Notes under the pieces: model-generated
What the model saw: the letters and a program-made list of their open reading frames with translations, nothing else
What the model was told of the DNA's origin: nothing
Databases searched by the model: none
Position numbers and translations under genes: made by a program
From: Vallitalea okinawensis
GTDB lineage: Bacteria > Bacillota > Clostridia > Lachnospirales > PQDH01
Assembly: GCF_002964605.1 (NCBI RefSeq)
Contig: NZ_PQDH01000009.1
Coordinates: 62,001 to 126,000, forward strand
DNA: 64,000 nucleotides
Direction of reading: 5' to 3'
In this document: positions 1 through 8,113 of the stretch, piece by piece
Position numbering within the stretch: the stretch's first letter is position 1
How the letters are laid out: every line of letters begins with the position of its first letter

Positions 1-149
1 TGAATGAGCTGCCCTGGCTCATGTTTTTTACGAATAACTTCTTTTCCTTGCACTTTATTATCATGGGTATACATAATTTGAAAACGCTCACTACGTCCAA
101 AATGTCCCGCAATACCATTTCCATCTAAAGCTATAGCTATCTTTCTCAT
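1..149 (-). CDS. NifX/NifB-C-type dinitrogenase cofactor domain protein (3' end outside window)
   Basis: The first 49 codons are visible; the rest lies beyond the left edge. They begin MRKIAIALDGNGIAGHFGRS and contain the HFGRSERF segment typical of the small NifX/NafY/NifB-C-terminal fold, which in nitrogen fixers carries iron-molybdenum cofactor precursors. The start at 149 has a strong AGGAGG site eight bases upstream. No nitrogenase gene is visible nearby. Many clostridia carry such stand-alone proteins outside nif clusters with unknown metal-related roles, so no link to nitrogen fixation is claimed. Confidence 0.8.
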   Translation of the reverse strand, partial: MRKIAIALDGNGIAGHFGRSERFQIMYTHDNKVQGKEVIRKKHEPGQLI

Positions 150-239
150 TCAACAAACCTCCTGCATCTGTTCCGAATTCAGCATAGCCAACCTTATAAA
201 ATTCAACAAAACCCTATATGGCATATGCTACTTAATCCT

Positions 240-268
240 ATTTTAATATAATCAATAACATTTGTCAA
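240..268 (-). promoter_or_regulatory. sigma-A-type promoter for the NifX-like gene
   Basis: On the minus strand TTGACA (263-268) is followed after 17 bases by TAAAAT (240-245). This is a near-consensus vegetative promoter about 90 bases upstream of the start codon at 149. Confidence 0.65.
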
Positions 269-388
269 TTGAGAAAGATTCTAAATTTCAAATAAAATTA
301 TTTCCAACCAAGGTAATAGAACTCTACACTCTTATTATCACGTAGTATAAACTAAAATAATCTATAACCATCTGTCTATCAATACAGA

Positions 389-493
389 AAGCGTGTAATG
401 GGTTCTATGGAGTAGCAAACCATGGACAGCTAGCCCAGCTGTCTAAGACACGGACGTCTTTCCAGCTGGCGTAACAGAACTCCCTGCACATTT
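389..493 (+). repeat. Hairpin repeat, copy 1
   Basis: The left arm AAGCGTGTAATGGGTTCTAT is identical to copy 3, but the right arm (474-493) has decayed, so about 16 of 20 positions still pair. The inner stem CCAGCTG/CAGCTGG and the AAGAC/GTCTT stem are intact. Confidence 0.75.
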
Positions 494-546
494 CCCACAC
501 GAATGTATAAAATAAACAGCTATAACCGCCAGCCAAGCAACATCGA

Positions 547-651
547 AAGCATATAAGGCGTTCTATGGAGCAGTGAGCCACGGAGGGTGAACCTGGCTGT
601 CTAAGACATGGACGTCTTTCCAGCCAGCGCAATAGAACTCCTTACACTCTT
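547..651 (+). repeat. Hairpin repeat, copy 2 (diverged)
   Basis: This is the most diverged copy of the array. The inner stem reads CTGGCTG/CAGCCAG: two positions differ from copy 1 and both are compensated on the opposite arm. The terminal stem pairs at about 16 of 20 positions. Confidence 0.75.
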
Positions 652-706
652 CTTCTCACGTAGTATAAACTAAAATAATCTATAACCATCTGTCTATCAA
701 TACAGA

Positions 707-811
707 AAGCGTGTAATGGGTTCTATGGAGTAGCGAACCATGGACGGTGAGCCCAGCTGTCTAAGACACGGACGTCTTTCCAGCTGGCGTAATAGAATCC
801 ATTATACGCTT
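707..811 (+). repeat. Hairpin repeat, copy 3 (best preserved of the array)
   Basis: The 20-base terminal arms (707-726 and 792-811) pair completely, with two G-T wobbles. Inside are CCAGCTG (753-759) with CAGCTGG (781-787) and AAGAC with GTCTT closing a six-base loop. An asymmetric 25-base segment, 727-751, is unpaired and identical to the copy at 39 kb. The conserved flank GACTCTAC follows at 812-819. Confidence 0.85.
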
Positions 812-848
812 GACTCTACATTGATACCCACTATAATAAATTTTAGTT

Positions 849-2255
849 TTATACTTCGTGCCTCTCCACTTCAAAACGGTACATCTTATAAAACTCATCT
901 GGCTCTATTCCTGCCTTTTGCAGCGCAATACTTACCTGCTTTTCCACAGTATCCACACCCTCTAACCTAGGCAGTAGCAAACCTCTTCTTAATCCACTTT
1001 GAACAACCACACCATACTTATCTACATCTAATTCATCAATATCCTTAATAAGTTCTAATTCATGAAGAACATCGACTTTAATATCTAAATCTTCTAATTC
1101 TTTATCCGATACCGGCATGAACCTAGGGTCAGAAGTCGCTGCTTGAATGGCGTTATTAATAATTTCCTTCCCGACATTACTTTCAGAAGCTTGAACTGTA
1201 CCTATACAACCTCTTAATTCCCCATCTTTATGAAGAGATACAAAAGTTCCTGCTCGCTTATTACCTAAAAGATTTATCTCTTCTTCAGTAAGAGTAACTT
1301 TTTTACTGTTTTTGACCCATTCACAAATAGCTCTTCTGGCTAATTTAATAAAATCATCTTCCTTAAATCGATTCTTTTCACGTATCATATATTGCTGTTT
1401 TACCAACCCTTCATATAGACTGTATTCATCTGTTGATTCTGGTCTAATAAATGCAGTCATATAACCTACGCCAAAAGGTCCTTCATAACTGTATACCTTT
1501 GAAGAGAGTTCATAATGGTCTAAACTACCCAAGCCCATTATAAAGGATCGTAACCCACACTCTTTTGCTTCACCAATAAACTTTTCATCCATCTTAAACA
1601 GGTCTTTAAAGTGGCATTCCTTAACACTCTTTAATAATAGCTCATCAAACAATTGCCCGCTGGGGTGATATTCATAAGGTCCTTTATCCATTAAACAGTG
1701 TGATAAATCACCACTGGCTAATACCAATACCTTCTTCTCTATGGATTCAGCTGCTTTTTGGAGGGCCATTCCTACTTCATAAAGGGTGATATAATCCATA
1801 AGACCATAAGTCATATGCAATATTTCATAATCCTTGTATTCCTGATCAATATAATATAAGGGTACAATACAACCGTGGTCTAACTCACCTTTAATATCAA
1901 AAGCTTCTTCTACATCATTACTTAAATTGATATAGGGTAATTCCTTATCATCAAGCTCTTCAACTAATTTATGATAAAGTTCTAAATGTGTTGCTTTCTC
2001 CATTTTCACCTGAGGTTTACCAAAACTAGAAAGATCACCTTTTATTTTTTCATGACCGATAATACTAATGCCATCTCTGAATACATTCCCATGGGGTGTT
2101 ATACAAACAATCGTATCAGGTTTTATATCGTTCACTTGTTTGGCTATCTTTTTCATACCTTCAATTGTTGATGAAGCACCTCTTTCACGTCCTTCTCCCA
2201 CTTCCGGTAAAATGACAGGTGGGTGGGGGCAGACCATTAACCCTTTAATGCTCAT
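849..2255 (-). CDS. AmmeMemoRadiSam protein: MEMO-like extradiol-dioxygenase fold fused to an AMMECR1 domain
   Basis: This is a 468-residue two-domain protein. Residues 1 to about 265 form a class III extradiol dioxygenase/MEMO-like domain (start GLMVCPHPPVILPEVGEG, later VLASGDLSHCL). Residues about 290-468 form an AMMECR1 domain with the signature LRGCIGT. In many genomes these are separate genes, and with a radical SAM enzyme they form the AmmeMemoRadiSam set, whose biochemical role is unsettled. The radical SAM partner lies directly upstream (2271-3116), 15 bases away in the same direction, so co-transcription is likely. The start at 2255 has an AAGGAGG site. The family call is firm; the reaction is unknown. 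Confidence 0.92.
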   Translation of the reverse strand: MSIKGLMVCPHPPVILPEVGEGRERGASSTIEGMKKIAKQVNDIKPDTIVCITPHGNVFRDGISIIGHEKIKGDLSSFGKPQVKMEKATHLELYHKLVEELDDKELPYINLSNDVEEAFDIKGELDHGCIVPLYYIDQEYKDYEILHMTYGLMDYITLYEVGMALQKAAESIEKKVLVLASGDLSHCLMDKGPYEYHPSGQLFDELLLKSVKECHFKDLFKMDEKFIGEAKECGLRSFIMGLGSLDHYELSSKVYSYEGPFGVGYMTAFIRPESTDEYSLYEGLVKQQYMIREKNRFKEDDFIKLARRAICEWVKNSKKVTLTEEEINLLGNKRAGTFVSLHKDGELRGCIGTVQASESNVGKEIINNAIQAATSDPRFMPVSDKELEDLDIKVDVLHELELIKDIDELDVDKYGVVVQSGLRRGLLLPRLEGVDTVEKQVSIALQKAGIEPDEFYKMYRFEVERHEV

Positions 2256-2270
2256 AAAATTCCTCCTTAC

Positions 2271-3116
2271 TCACTTTACATTGCCTAAATACACATGATT
2301 CAAGTATGCCTTAGCTTCATAATAGATTTTACGCATAAATTCCAAATCCGTAGCAGTTTCATGATAGTTATATCTAGGAAAGTATCGGCTCAAATGAAGA
2401 GGAATATCTGGATTTACAGAGGCTAACCAACTAAATTCCTCTATCAACTCTTCCTCTTGATCATTCATATTAGTGACAAGAAGTGTGGTCACTTCAACAT
2501 GACAACATTTCGATGCTTGCAAAATAGTACGCTTTACAGGCTCTAATGAGCCCTGACAGATCTTTTTATAGTGGAAATCATTATAGCTCTTTAGATCAAT
2601 ATTCATAGCATCTATATAGGGTAACAAACTGTTTAAGGGTTCTTCTTCAATATACCCGTTGGTTACCATAATATTTTTTAACCCTTTACTCTTAGCTAGG
2701 ACAGCTATATCGTACATGTACTCATAGTAAATAGTAGGCTCATTATACGTGTAGCTGATGGAAGGATATTGGTATTCTAATGCTAAATTAACTATTTCTT
2801 CAGGTTTCATTGCTATCACTTTAGGTATTTCCTTGGCAATAGTGTAGTTCTGACAAAACTCACAAGATAAATTACAACCAAAACTTCCTATCGACAATGT
2901 AGTAGAACCCTCCATGAAATGATAGAGAGGCTTCTTTTCTATAGGATCACCATTAATGGAACTAACCTGACCATAGTTGATGCTATAAAGCTTTTCATTC
3001 ATACTTTTTCTCACACCACATAATCCCTTTTGTCCATTAGAAATCTTACAATGGTGAGGGCATAAATAACAATGTACTTTTTCACCTTCAATCTTATAGA
3101 ACTTAGCTTCTTTCAT
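2271..3116 (-). CDS. amrS: AmmeMemoRadiSam system radical SAM enzyme
   Basis: This 281-residue radical SAM protein resembles pyruvate formate-lyase activating enzymes. The cluster-binding CxxxCxxC is seen as GCNLSCEFCQ at roughly residues 80-90. An N-terminal cysteine-rich segment (CYLCPHHC and a further GLCG) is typical of the subfamily and could hold an extra metal site. It should cleave S-adenosylmethionine to make a 5'-deoxyadenosyl radical; the substrate is unknown. It sits 15 bases ahead of the MEMO/AMMECR1 fusion, and its start is preceded by TAGGAG. A chromate-transporter pair lies just upstream in the same direction and could share the transcript. Confidence 0.92.
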   Translation of the reverse strand: MKEAKFYKIEGEKVHCYLCPHHCKISNGQKGLCGVRKSMNEKLYSINYGQVSSINGDPIEKKPLYHFMEGSTTLSIGSFGCNLSCEFCQNYTIAKEIPKVIAMKPEEIVNLALEYQYPSISYTYNEPTIYYEYMYDIAVLAKSKGLKNIMVTNGYIEEEPLNSLLPYIDAMNIDLKSYNDFHYKKICQGSLEPVKRTILQASKCCHVEVTTLLVTNMNDQEEELIEEFSWLASVNPDIPLHLSRYFPRYNYHETATDLEFMRKIYYEAKAYLNHVYLGNVK

Positions 3117-3138
3117 ACCTACAACTCCTATATCCGCT

Positions 3139-3717
3139 CTAATTCATAAACAATGCTCCAAATATACCTGCCACTAGAATACATTTTATGGGATGAATTC
3201 TCCATTTATACATGGCAATAAAACTAGCAATAGTAATAAAAACGCCTAAATAATTAATACTCTGAACTACTGAGGATGTCTGGTTGTAAATTTCTTTATT
3301 ATATAATGCAATAGTGGCTACATTCAAAACCGCTACTGCAATTAACCCAACAACTGCAGGACGTAAGCCTATAAAAACAGCTTTGACATAGAAGCTATTA
3401 TTAAATTTCTCCAAGATAAATCGCATGATGATAAGAATCAAGATAAAAGCTGGACAGCTAACTGCTAATGTTGCAACAACTGAACCAATTGGTCCAGCAA
3501 CGTTAAATCCCACATACGTAGCCATGTTAATAGCTATAGGGCCAGGAGTAATTTGAGATATGGCAATCATATCAGCAAATTGACCGCTAGTCATCCAACC
3601 ATTGGATCTAACCACATCCTCTATAAAAGGAATCATGGCATTCCCGCCTCCAAAACTAAAGGCTCCTATATAAAAGAAATTAGTAAATAAAATAACGAGA
3701 TCAATTATTGTGCTCAT
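3139..3717 (-). CDS. Chromate transporter family protein, short (half-length) subunit
   Basis: This 192-residue membrane protein of the CHR family has about five to six hydrophobic segments. It carries the conserved FSFGGGNAMIP near the N terminus and ITPGPIAINMATYVG around residues 55-70. Short CHR proteins of this size usually work as a pair with a homologous partner; here that is the gene overlapping at 3701-4267. The family exports chromate or takes up related oxyanions, but substrates of clostridial pairs are untested. The start at 3717 has an AGGAG site and lies inside the 3' end of the partner, a 17-base overlap. Confidence 0.88.
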   Translation of the reverse strand: MSTIIDLVILFTNFFYIGAFSFGGGNAMIPFIEDVVRSNGWMTSGQFADMIAISQITPGPIAINMATYVGFNVAGPIGSVVATLAVSCPAFILILIIMRFILEKFNNSFYVKAVFIGLRPAVVGLIAVAVLNVATIALYNKEIYNQTSSVVQSINYLGVFITIASFIAMYKWRIHPIKCILVAGIFGALFMN

Positions 3718-4267
3718 GCTCTCTTCTCCTTTCTATAGCAGCATAGATAATTCCCATTATTCCTGCTCCTATTACAATATAAAAAGGAGAGATTCTTAAA
3801 AAGAAAAAGCAAATGAAAGAAGCAGTAGCTAATAGAATGCCAAACATATTCACAATGGATTTCTTAGCCATATTAATAACTGCCATAGCAATCGTGGCAA
3901 CAACCGCCGCTCTTATACCTTTAAAAGCTCTCTGAATGACTGGATTTTCTTGTATATGGGTGAAAAATGCGGCTATAAACATGATAATGACCAAGGATGG
4001 CATAATCATTCCTGCAGTAGCGGCTATAGCACCAGGTAAACCTTTCATTTGGTATCCAATAAGTGTTGCAGTATTAACCGATATCATTCCAGGTAAAGAT
4101 TGACCTAGAGTATAGAAATCGTACACTTCATCCTCTGAACACCATTTTTTAATTTCTACAACTTCTCTCTGTATCATGGGTAACATGACATAGCCACCAC
4201 CAATTGCCATGCTTCCAATTTTAAAAAAAGAAGTGAATAACTCTAAATAGATGGAATCTTTCTTCAT
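3701..4267 (-). CDS. Chromate transporter family protein, partner subunit
   Basis: This is the first gene of the CHR pair, 188 residues from the chosen start. It contains GSMAIGGGYVMLPMIQ near residue 20 and LGQSLPGMISVNTATLIGYQ, the counterparts of motifs in its neighbour. An upstream in-frame ATG at 4324 is rejected because it lacks a ribosome site; the ATG at 4267 has AGAGGAG seven bases upstream. The two half-size proteins probably assemble as an antiparallel heterodimer, as proposed for short CHR pairs. The substrate is unproven. Confidence 0.87.
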   Translation of the reverse strand: MKKDSIYLELFTSFFKIGSMAIGGGYVMLPMIQREVVEIKKWCSEDEVYDFYTLGQSLPGMISVNTATLIGYQMKGLPGAIAATAGMIMPSLVIIMFIAAFFTHIQENPVIQRAFKGIRAAVVATIAMAVINMAKKSIVNMFGILLATASFICFFFLRISPFYIVIGAGIMGIIYAAIERRREHEHNN

Positions 4268-4371
4268 TATATCTCCTCTTGTTATGTATTTTGTCAACAA
4301 TGCAGACCGTAGTAATTCATACAAAATATCTTATATTGGTTATTATAATGCATACCTCTTCATTTAATTCA

Positions 4372-4399
4372 AGTATACTCTTATATACGTATTTGTCAA
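4372..4399 (-). promoter_or_regulatory. Promoter for the chromate-transporter operon
   Basis: On the minus strand TTGACA (4394-4399), 16 bases, then TATACT (4372-4377), about 105 bases before the start codon. It lies between the rpsR terminator and the gene pair. Confidence 0.55.
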
Positions 4400-4426
4400 T
4401 CTTCACACAAAGAGATAATTAGGTGT

Positions 4427-4456
4427 TAAAAAAGGACCCCATAATGGAGTCCCGTT
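4427..4456 (-). terminator. Intrinsic terminator after rpsR
   Basis: On the minus strand a GC-rich stem (GGGACTCC with GGGGTCC around ATTAT) is followed by six T residues, six bases after the rpsR stop codon. Confidence 0.8.
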
Positions 4457-4461
4457 TAACC

Positions 4462-4695
4462 TTAGTCTAGTGTATAAGGCATTAAAGCGATATGTCTAGC
4501 TCTCTTAACAGCAATTGTGATCGCACGTTGATGCTTAGAACAATTACCATTAATTCTTCGAGGTAAAATTTTACCTCTTTCAGAAACATATCTTCTTAAT
4601 TTATTCATATCTTTATAATCGATTACTTTTACATTATCTGCGCAGAAGCTGCATACGCGTTTTCTTCTACCGCGACGTTTTCTTTGATATGCCAT
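4462..4695 (-). CDS. rpsR: Small ribosomal subunit protein bS18
   Basis: This 77-residue basic protein binds with bS6 to the 30S platform. The N-terminal [13 protein letters not shown] tail is followed by CSFC and a later NGNC, the cysteine-containing zinc-type form of bS18. The body [20 protein letters not shown] is highly conserved. It is the last gene of rpsF-ssb-rpsR, 40 bases after ssb, with an AGAGGAGG site and a strong terminator behind it. Confidence 0.98.
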   Translation of the reverse strand: MAYQRKRRGRRKRVCSFCADNVKVIDYKDMNKLRRYVSERGKILPRRINGNCSKHQRAITIAVKRARHIALMPYTLD

Positions 4696-4735
4696 TTTGT
4701 TGACCTCCTCTTACAAATATCTTTTTTGACATTCA

Positions 4736-5233
4736 TTAGAATGGTAAATCATCATCAAGGTCTTCATTAATTGGATAAAAACCTTCTGCTGGTGCTGGAG
4801 TAGCTGGTTGGTTTTGAGCTGGTGCTGCTGGTTGTGGTGCAGGTGCTCCCATTGCTGGACTACCTTGTGGCATCATGCCACCACCCATGTTACCAGTACG
4901 AGATTCGAAAGAAGCTCGACTTTCAGCAAAATGTTGCTCATCAACAACAACATCTGTGCTCCATTTTTTTTGTCCGTTTTGGTCTTCATAACTATTGATA
5001 CGAAGTTGACCAACTACGGCTACCATTTGCCCCTTTTTGAAATACTTAGAAGCAAATTCACCTCTTTTTCCAAATGCTACAACATTAATAAAGTCTGCAT
5101 CTGGTTCACCATCACGTTTGAATTGTCTGTTTACTGCCAATGAATATCGAGTAATTGCTAGTGGTTCAGCTGATTGCGAATAGCGAATCTCAGGGTCACG
5201 AGTTAGTCTACCCATTAAAATAACTTTATTCAT
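4736..5233 (-). CDS. ssb: Single-stranded DNA-binding protein
   Basis: This 165-residue SSB has an N-terminal OB-fold (residues 1 to about 105; MNKVILMGRLTRDPEIRYSQ), a Gly/Pro/Ala/Gln-rich linker, and the acidic tip DDDLPF that recruits replication and repair proteins. It lies between rpsF and rpsR, the usual firmicute arrangement. There is a short gap of 27 bases to rpsF and a GGGG-type ribosome site. Nothing unusual is seen apart from the rather long Pro-Ala linker. Confidence 0.98.
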   Translation of the reverse strand: MNKVILMGRLTRDPEIRYSQSAEPLAITRYSLAVNRQFKRDGEPDADFINVVAFGKRGEFASKYFKKGQMVAVVGQLRINSYEDQNGQKKWSTDVVVDEQHFAESRASFESRTGNMGGGMMPQGSPAMGAPAPQPAAPAQNQPATPAPAEGFYPINEDLDDDLPF

Positions 5234-5260
5234 ACTGATACCCCACTTTCTTTAAACTGC

Positions 5261-5548
5261 TTAAGCTTCTTCTCTAATTACTAAGAAACGCATAACTGGC
5301 TCCATGATACGTAGTCTTCTTTCGATTTCAGCTGGAGCGTCAGCTGGAGCGTCAACTTTAAAGAAGTAATAGAAACCTTCGTTCATTTTATCGATTTCGT
5401 AAGCAAGTCTTCTTTTACCCCATTCATCGATATTTGTAATAGTACCGCCGAAACGATCAATATAGCCTTTAACTTTTTCAAGAGTAGCTGCTCTTTCTTC
5501 GTCGTCGATTTTAGCGTTTAATACTAATGCGATTTCGTATTTGTTCAT
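5261..5548 (-). CDS. rpsF: Small ribosomal subunit protein bS6
   Basis: This 95-residue bS6 (MNKYEIALVLNAKIDDEERA, later GKRRLAYEI and GFYYFF) partners bS18 on the 30S subunit. The start at 5548 is chosen over an upstream in-frame codon at 5590 because AAAGGAGG lies just before it and the family begins here. It is the first gene of rpsF-ssb-rpsR. The transcript leader before it is about 70 bases long. I could not confirm or exclude the bS6:bS18-binding leader motif known from other bacteria. Confidence 0.97.
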   Translation of the reverse strand: MNKYEIALVLNAKIDDEERAATLEKVKGYIDRFGGTITNIDEWGKRRLAYEIDKMNEGFYYFFKVDAPADAPAEIERRLRIMEPVMRFLVIREEA

Positions 5549-5623
5549 AGTCTTTGCACCTCCTTTTGGACTTTGGCCCTTAACAATCATAAGAGCAAGG
5601 ATTGTGTTATTACACAGCTTAAG

Positions 5624-5652
5624 ATTATATCATACATTCACTAATAACACAA
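5624..5652 (-). promoter_or_regulatory. Promoter of the rpsF-ssb-rpsR operon
   Basis: On the minus strand TTGTGT (5647-5652), 17 bases, then a perfect TATAAT (5624-5629), 75 bases before rpsF. The transcribed leader contains a small GTGT/ACAC hairpin. Confidence 0.6.
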
Positions 5653-5703
5653 GTACTTTATTATAAAATGACATGAACTACCAAGTCATACTGACTTAAT
5701 AGC

Positions 5704-7929
5704 TTAATCTTCATCATCTTGCGTGTTTAATAACTTCAATTGTTGGTATTTTTTCGGTGTCATATCATACTTTTCTTTGAAAAGTTGAATAAAATATTGA
5801 GTAGAATTATAGCCTAACATATTGGATATTTCTTTAATGGTATATTTATTATCTTGTAAAAGTTCAATGGATTTATTTAACTTCTCTTCTCTAATGTACT
5901 GTGAAAAAGAACACCCTATAATACTCTTAAAATTCTTACTTAATGTATCATAACGTATTTCCAATAAGTCCGCTATTAATTGAAGAGATACATTATTGCA
6001 TAAGTTGTTATCAATAATATGAATGATATCTTGTTTTAACTGATTATCTGGAGTTTTTACTTTATTTTCAACTGTTCTCAAGCCTTCTTCAATAATCGCC
6101 TTTAGAATTTCTTCTAATTCATAGATATCACTACTTTTCTTGACACAATTTCTTATATCATATCCTAACAACTCATCCAGCTCACATCCTAGTATCTTAA
6201 AGGCCCTTCTAATAGTAGAACAAACTTCGCGGCATGTATTCAAACAATAGTTATGGTGATATCTCCCATAACGAATGGCTTGAATAATATGTGTTAGCTC
6301 CTTTTGTACAGCTATTTTGTCCTTTAATAAGATGGATTTCTCTATGTTACCTATAATAAATTCTCGACTCCCCGTCAATTTAAAATTCTGGAATCCTTCC
6401 ATCTCATAATCAAGAAATACGAGATCTGGCATGATATAAGCATACTCCAACCCTTCCAAAGCTTGATAATAGGAAGCAGCTATATCATCTTTATCACTTG
6501 TTGCCTCTTGTCCTATACTCAGAGATTCATGGTTTTGTAAATGAATAGTAATTTTCTTTATAATTGTGGACTTCTTCATCTTTTCCTTATTAAAATTAAC
6601 GATACACTTAATTGTTTTATTTTCAATTAAAGTAAAGACTTTATAATATTTATCCTCTAATATAAGTTGATCTCTAATACGATTTAAATGATGATTGATC
6701 CTATTGTTCTCAGTTTCCATTTTTAGTTTGATGACCATTACAAAATATTGGGAATATTCCATGTATATAGGATCAAACCCCTTCTCATTGATGTCCTCAA
6801 CAAGCATATTCCCCTCCATTATATTTCTTATATAGTTATTGAAGATAATTTGCTTATTTTGCTCCATCTCTTTTTCCAACTTTTCAAATCTTTCTAGAGT
6901 ATAGGAAAGCTTATCTTTCACATAACCCGCCTCACTTCTCATTGTCTGATACTCATTATCAGTAGGTAATCTCTTTATAATAGAAAAAATTTGATTAATT
7001 GGACCATAGATGAATAAATTAATCGCTATAGACACCCCTATGCTCAATAAAATAAATACTATTGCTACTCCTATGTTTTCTAGTATAAACTTTTGGCTAT
7101 TATAAACATTTTTCAAAGGTATATCATAGACATAAATCCAATCATTCATAAGACTTTCATCAAAAAAGATTATACGATCTATATCATCTTTATAAATAAA
7201 GTAGTTGACATCTTCTTTATTTTTACTTAGTAATTGTTCAATTACATTACTATTAATATTTCCTTCAATTTTTACACCGTCTTTGTTCACTATGGATAGG
7301 TGACTTTCCTCTTTTACAATCAATTCATTAGCATATGCCACAATATACTCTGTGTTGAGATGTATAGCTATTTTCCCTCGATTAATTGATGGTATGAAGG
7401 GTAAAGTCGCTACAAAAGTAGCCACCTCTCTGTCCAAGGGTTCATAATATCTCGTAGCTATCCAATATTCTGCCTTGTCGTAATTTTCTATATCATAAAT
7501 CCAATCAACATAAGGCTTTGCTGCACTTGTATGATCGGATAATTTCTTATAAGATCCTGACAGAAAAATCATATTCTGTTGATTATAATAAATATCTAAA
7601 CCTGAAATATGTTCATATGTATCAATAAGATTAATCATCCGTTCCTTCATTCGATATATTTTCACATTGCTCCATAGATAATCAGGATTATAAATACTGC
7701 CTTTAATCTCCTCATCATTAAGAATACGAGTGGATAACCCTTCAACTTGAGTAAGGATTTGCTGATCTATATTGGCACGTACTTGGTATATCTCTCCAAC
7801 ATACTCTTTTATGTTTAATTCTTTATAGCGCTGAAAAGCCTTATTATTCTGTACAATAGTAAAAATAAGCAAAATAAAAAATATAATATTCACATTGTAT
7901 ATAATCAATTTAAGCTTATATTTTTTCAT
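5704..7929 (-). CDS. Membrane-bound AraC-family transcriptional regulator
   Basis: This 741-residue regulator has an N-terminal membrane helix (residues about 7-27), an extracytoplasmic sensor of roughly 250 residues, a second membrane helix (about 285-310), a cytoplasmic linker with a coiled coil, and a C-terminal AraC double helix-turn-helix (about 640-735; LQLIADLLEIRYDTLSKNFK and later YTIKEISNMLGYNSTQYFIQ). Such regulators commonly sit beside LplA/LplB/YtcP-type sugar importers and sense an extracellular ligand or the binding protein. Here the importer lies directly upstream in the same direction but behind a terminator, so the regulator is probably transcribed separately. Its target is inferred to be the neighbouring transport and lyase genes. 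Confidence 0.9.
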   Translation of the reverse strand: MKKYKLKLIIYNVNIIFFILLIFTIVQNNKAFQRYKELNIKEYVGEIYQVRANIDQQILTQVEGLSTRILNDEEIKGSIYNPDYLWSNVKIYRMKERMINLIDTYEHISGLDIYYNQQNMIFLSGSYKKLSDHTSAAKPYVDWIYDIENYDKAEYWIATRYYEPLDREVATFVATLPFIPSINRGKIAIHLNTEYIVAYANELIVKEESHLSIVNKDGVKIEGNINSNVIEQLLSKNKEDVNYFIYKDDIDRIIFFDESLMNDWIYVYDIPLKNVYNSQKFILENIGVAIVFILLSIGVSIAINLFIYGPINQIFSIIKRLPTDNEYQTMRSEAGYVKDKLSYTLERFEKLEKEMEQNKQIIFNNYIRNIMEGNMLVEDINEKGFDPIYMEYSQYFVMVIKLKMETENNRINHHLNRIRDQLILEDKYYKVFTLIENKTIKCIVNFNKEKMKKSTIIKKITIHLQNHESLSIGQEATSDKDDIAASYYQALEGLEYAYIMPDLVFLDYEMEGFQNFKLTGSREFIIGNIEKSILLKDKIAVQKELTHIIQAIRYGRYHHNYCLNTCREVCSTIRRAFKILGCELDELLGYDIRNCVKKSSDIYELEEILKAIIEEGLRTVENKVKTPDNQLKQDIIHIIDNNLCNNVSLQLIADLLEIRYDTLSKNFKSIIGCSFSQYIREEKLNKSIELLQDNKYTIKEISNMLGYNSTQYFIQLFKEKYDMTPKKYQQLKLLNTQDDED

Positions 7930-7943
7930 ACCTTCATCCCCTT

Positions 7944-7966
7944 AATATGACATTATTTGTCATATT
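7944..7966 (-). promoter_or_regulatory. Perfect inverted repeat upstream of the AraC-type regulator
   Basis: AATATGACA and TGTCATATT are separated by five bases and lie immediately before the ribosome site. A TATAAT at 7985-7990 (minus strand) would place the repeat just downstream of the transcription start. It could be an operator or a small leader hairpin. Confidence 0.5.
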
Positions 7967-8072
7967 ATTCATTCCCACAACCCCATTATAGCAGATGGTT
8001 ATCAATAAAAGCCATATTAAAATTTTGTATTTTTATGATCTTTAATCTATTAATGAGCACTTAATTTATATG

Positions 8073-8099
8073 AAAAAAGGGACGATTCATAACCGCCCC
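8073..8099 (-). terminator. Intrinsic terminator after the binding-protein gene
   Basis: On the minus strand GGGGCG pairs with CGTCCC around an AT-rich loop and is followed by TTTTTT, 14 bases after the stop of the solute-binding protein. Confidence 0.8.
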
Positions 8100-8113
8100 T
8101 AATCTTATTCCAA

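Larger units (their letters stand above)
322..819. repeat. Tandem array of three approximately 159-bp repeat units, each holding a long hairpin
   Basis: Three head-to-tail units (about 322-480, 481-639, 640-798) fill most of the 700-base gap between two minus-strand genes. Units 1 and 3 align without gaps at an offset of 318 bases and differ at few positions. Unit 2 is clearly related but diverged. Each unit is an AT-rich leader of about 65 bases (GTAGTATAAACTAAAATAAT in units 1 and 3) followed by an imperfect palindrome of about 105 bases. A fourth copy lies inverted at 39034-39155. Short reading frames across the array follow repeat symmetry and have no convincing ribosome sites, so I treat it as non-coding. 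It could be a REP/ERIC- or MITE-like element or a structured RNA. Confidence 0.85.

Noticed and set aside
1-149. Part of a nitrogen-fixation cluster
   Set aside because: Only a stand-alone NifX-like domain is visible; such genes are common in anaerobes without nitrogenase.
322-819. CRISPR array
   Set aside because: Units are about 159 bases long, with internal hairpins and no uniform short repeat-spacer pattern; no cas genes are nearby.
405-970. Short open frames across the tandem repeat, on both strands
   Set aside because: They follow the repeat symmetry, lack convincing ribosome sites, and the overlapping structure is better explained as non-coding. The frame at 740-970 also runs into the 3' end of a real gene.
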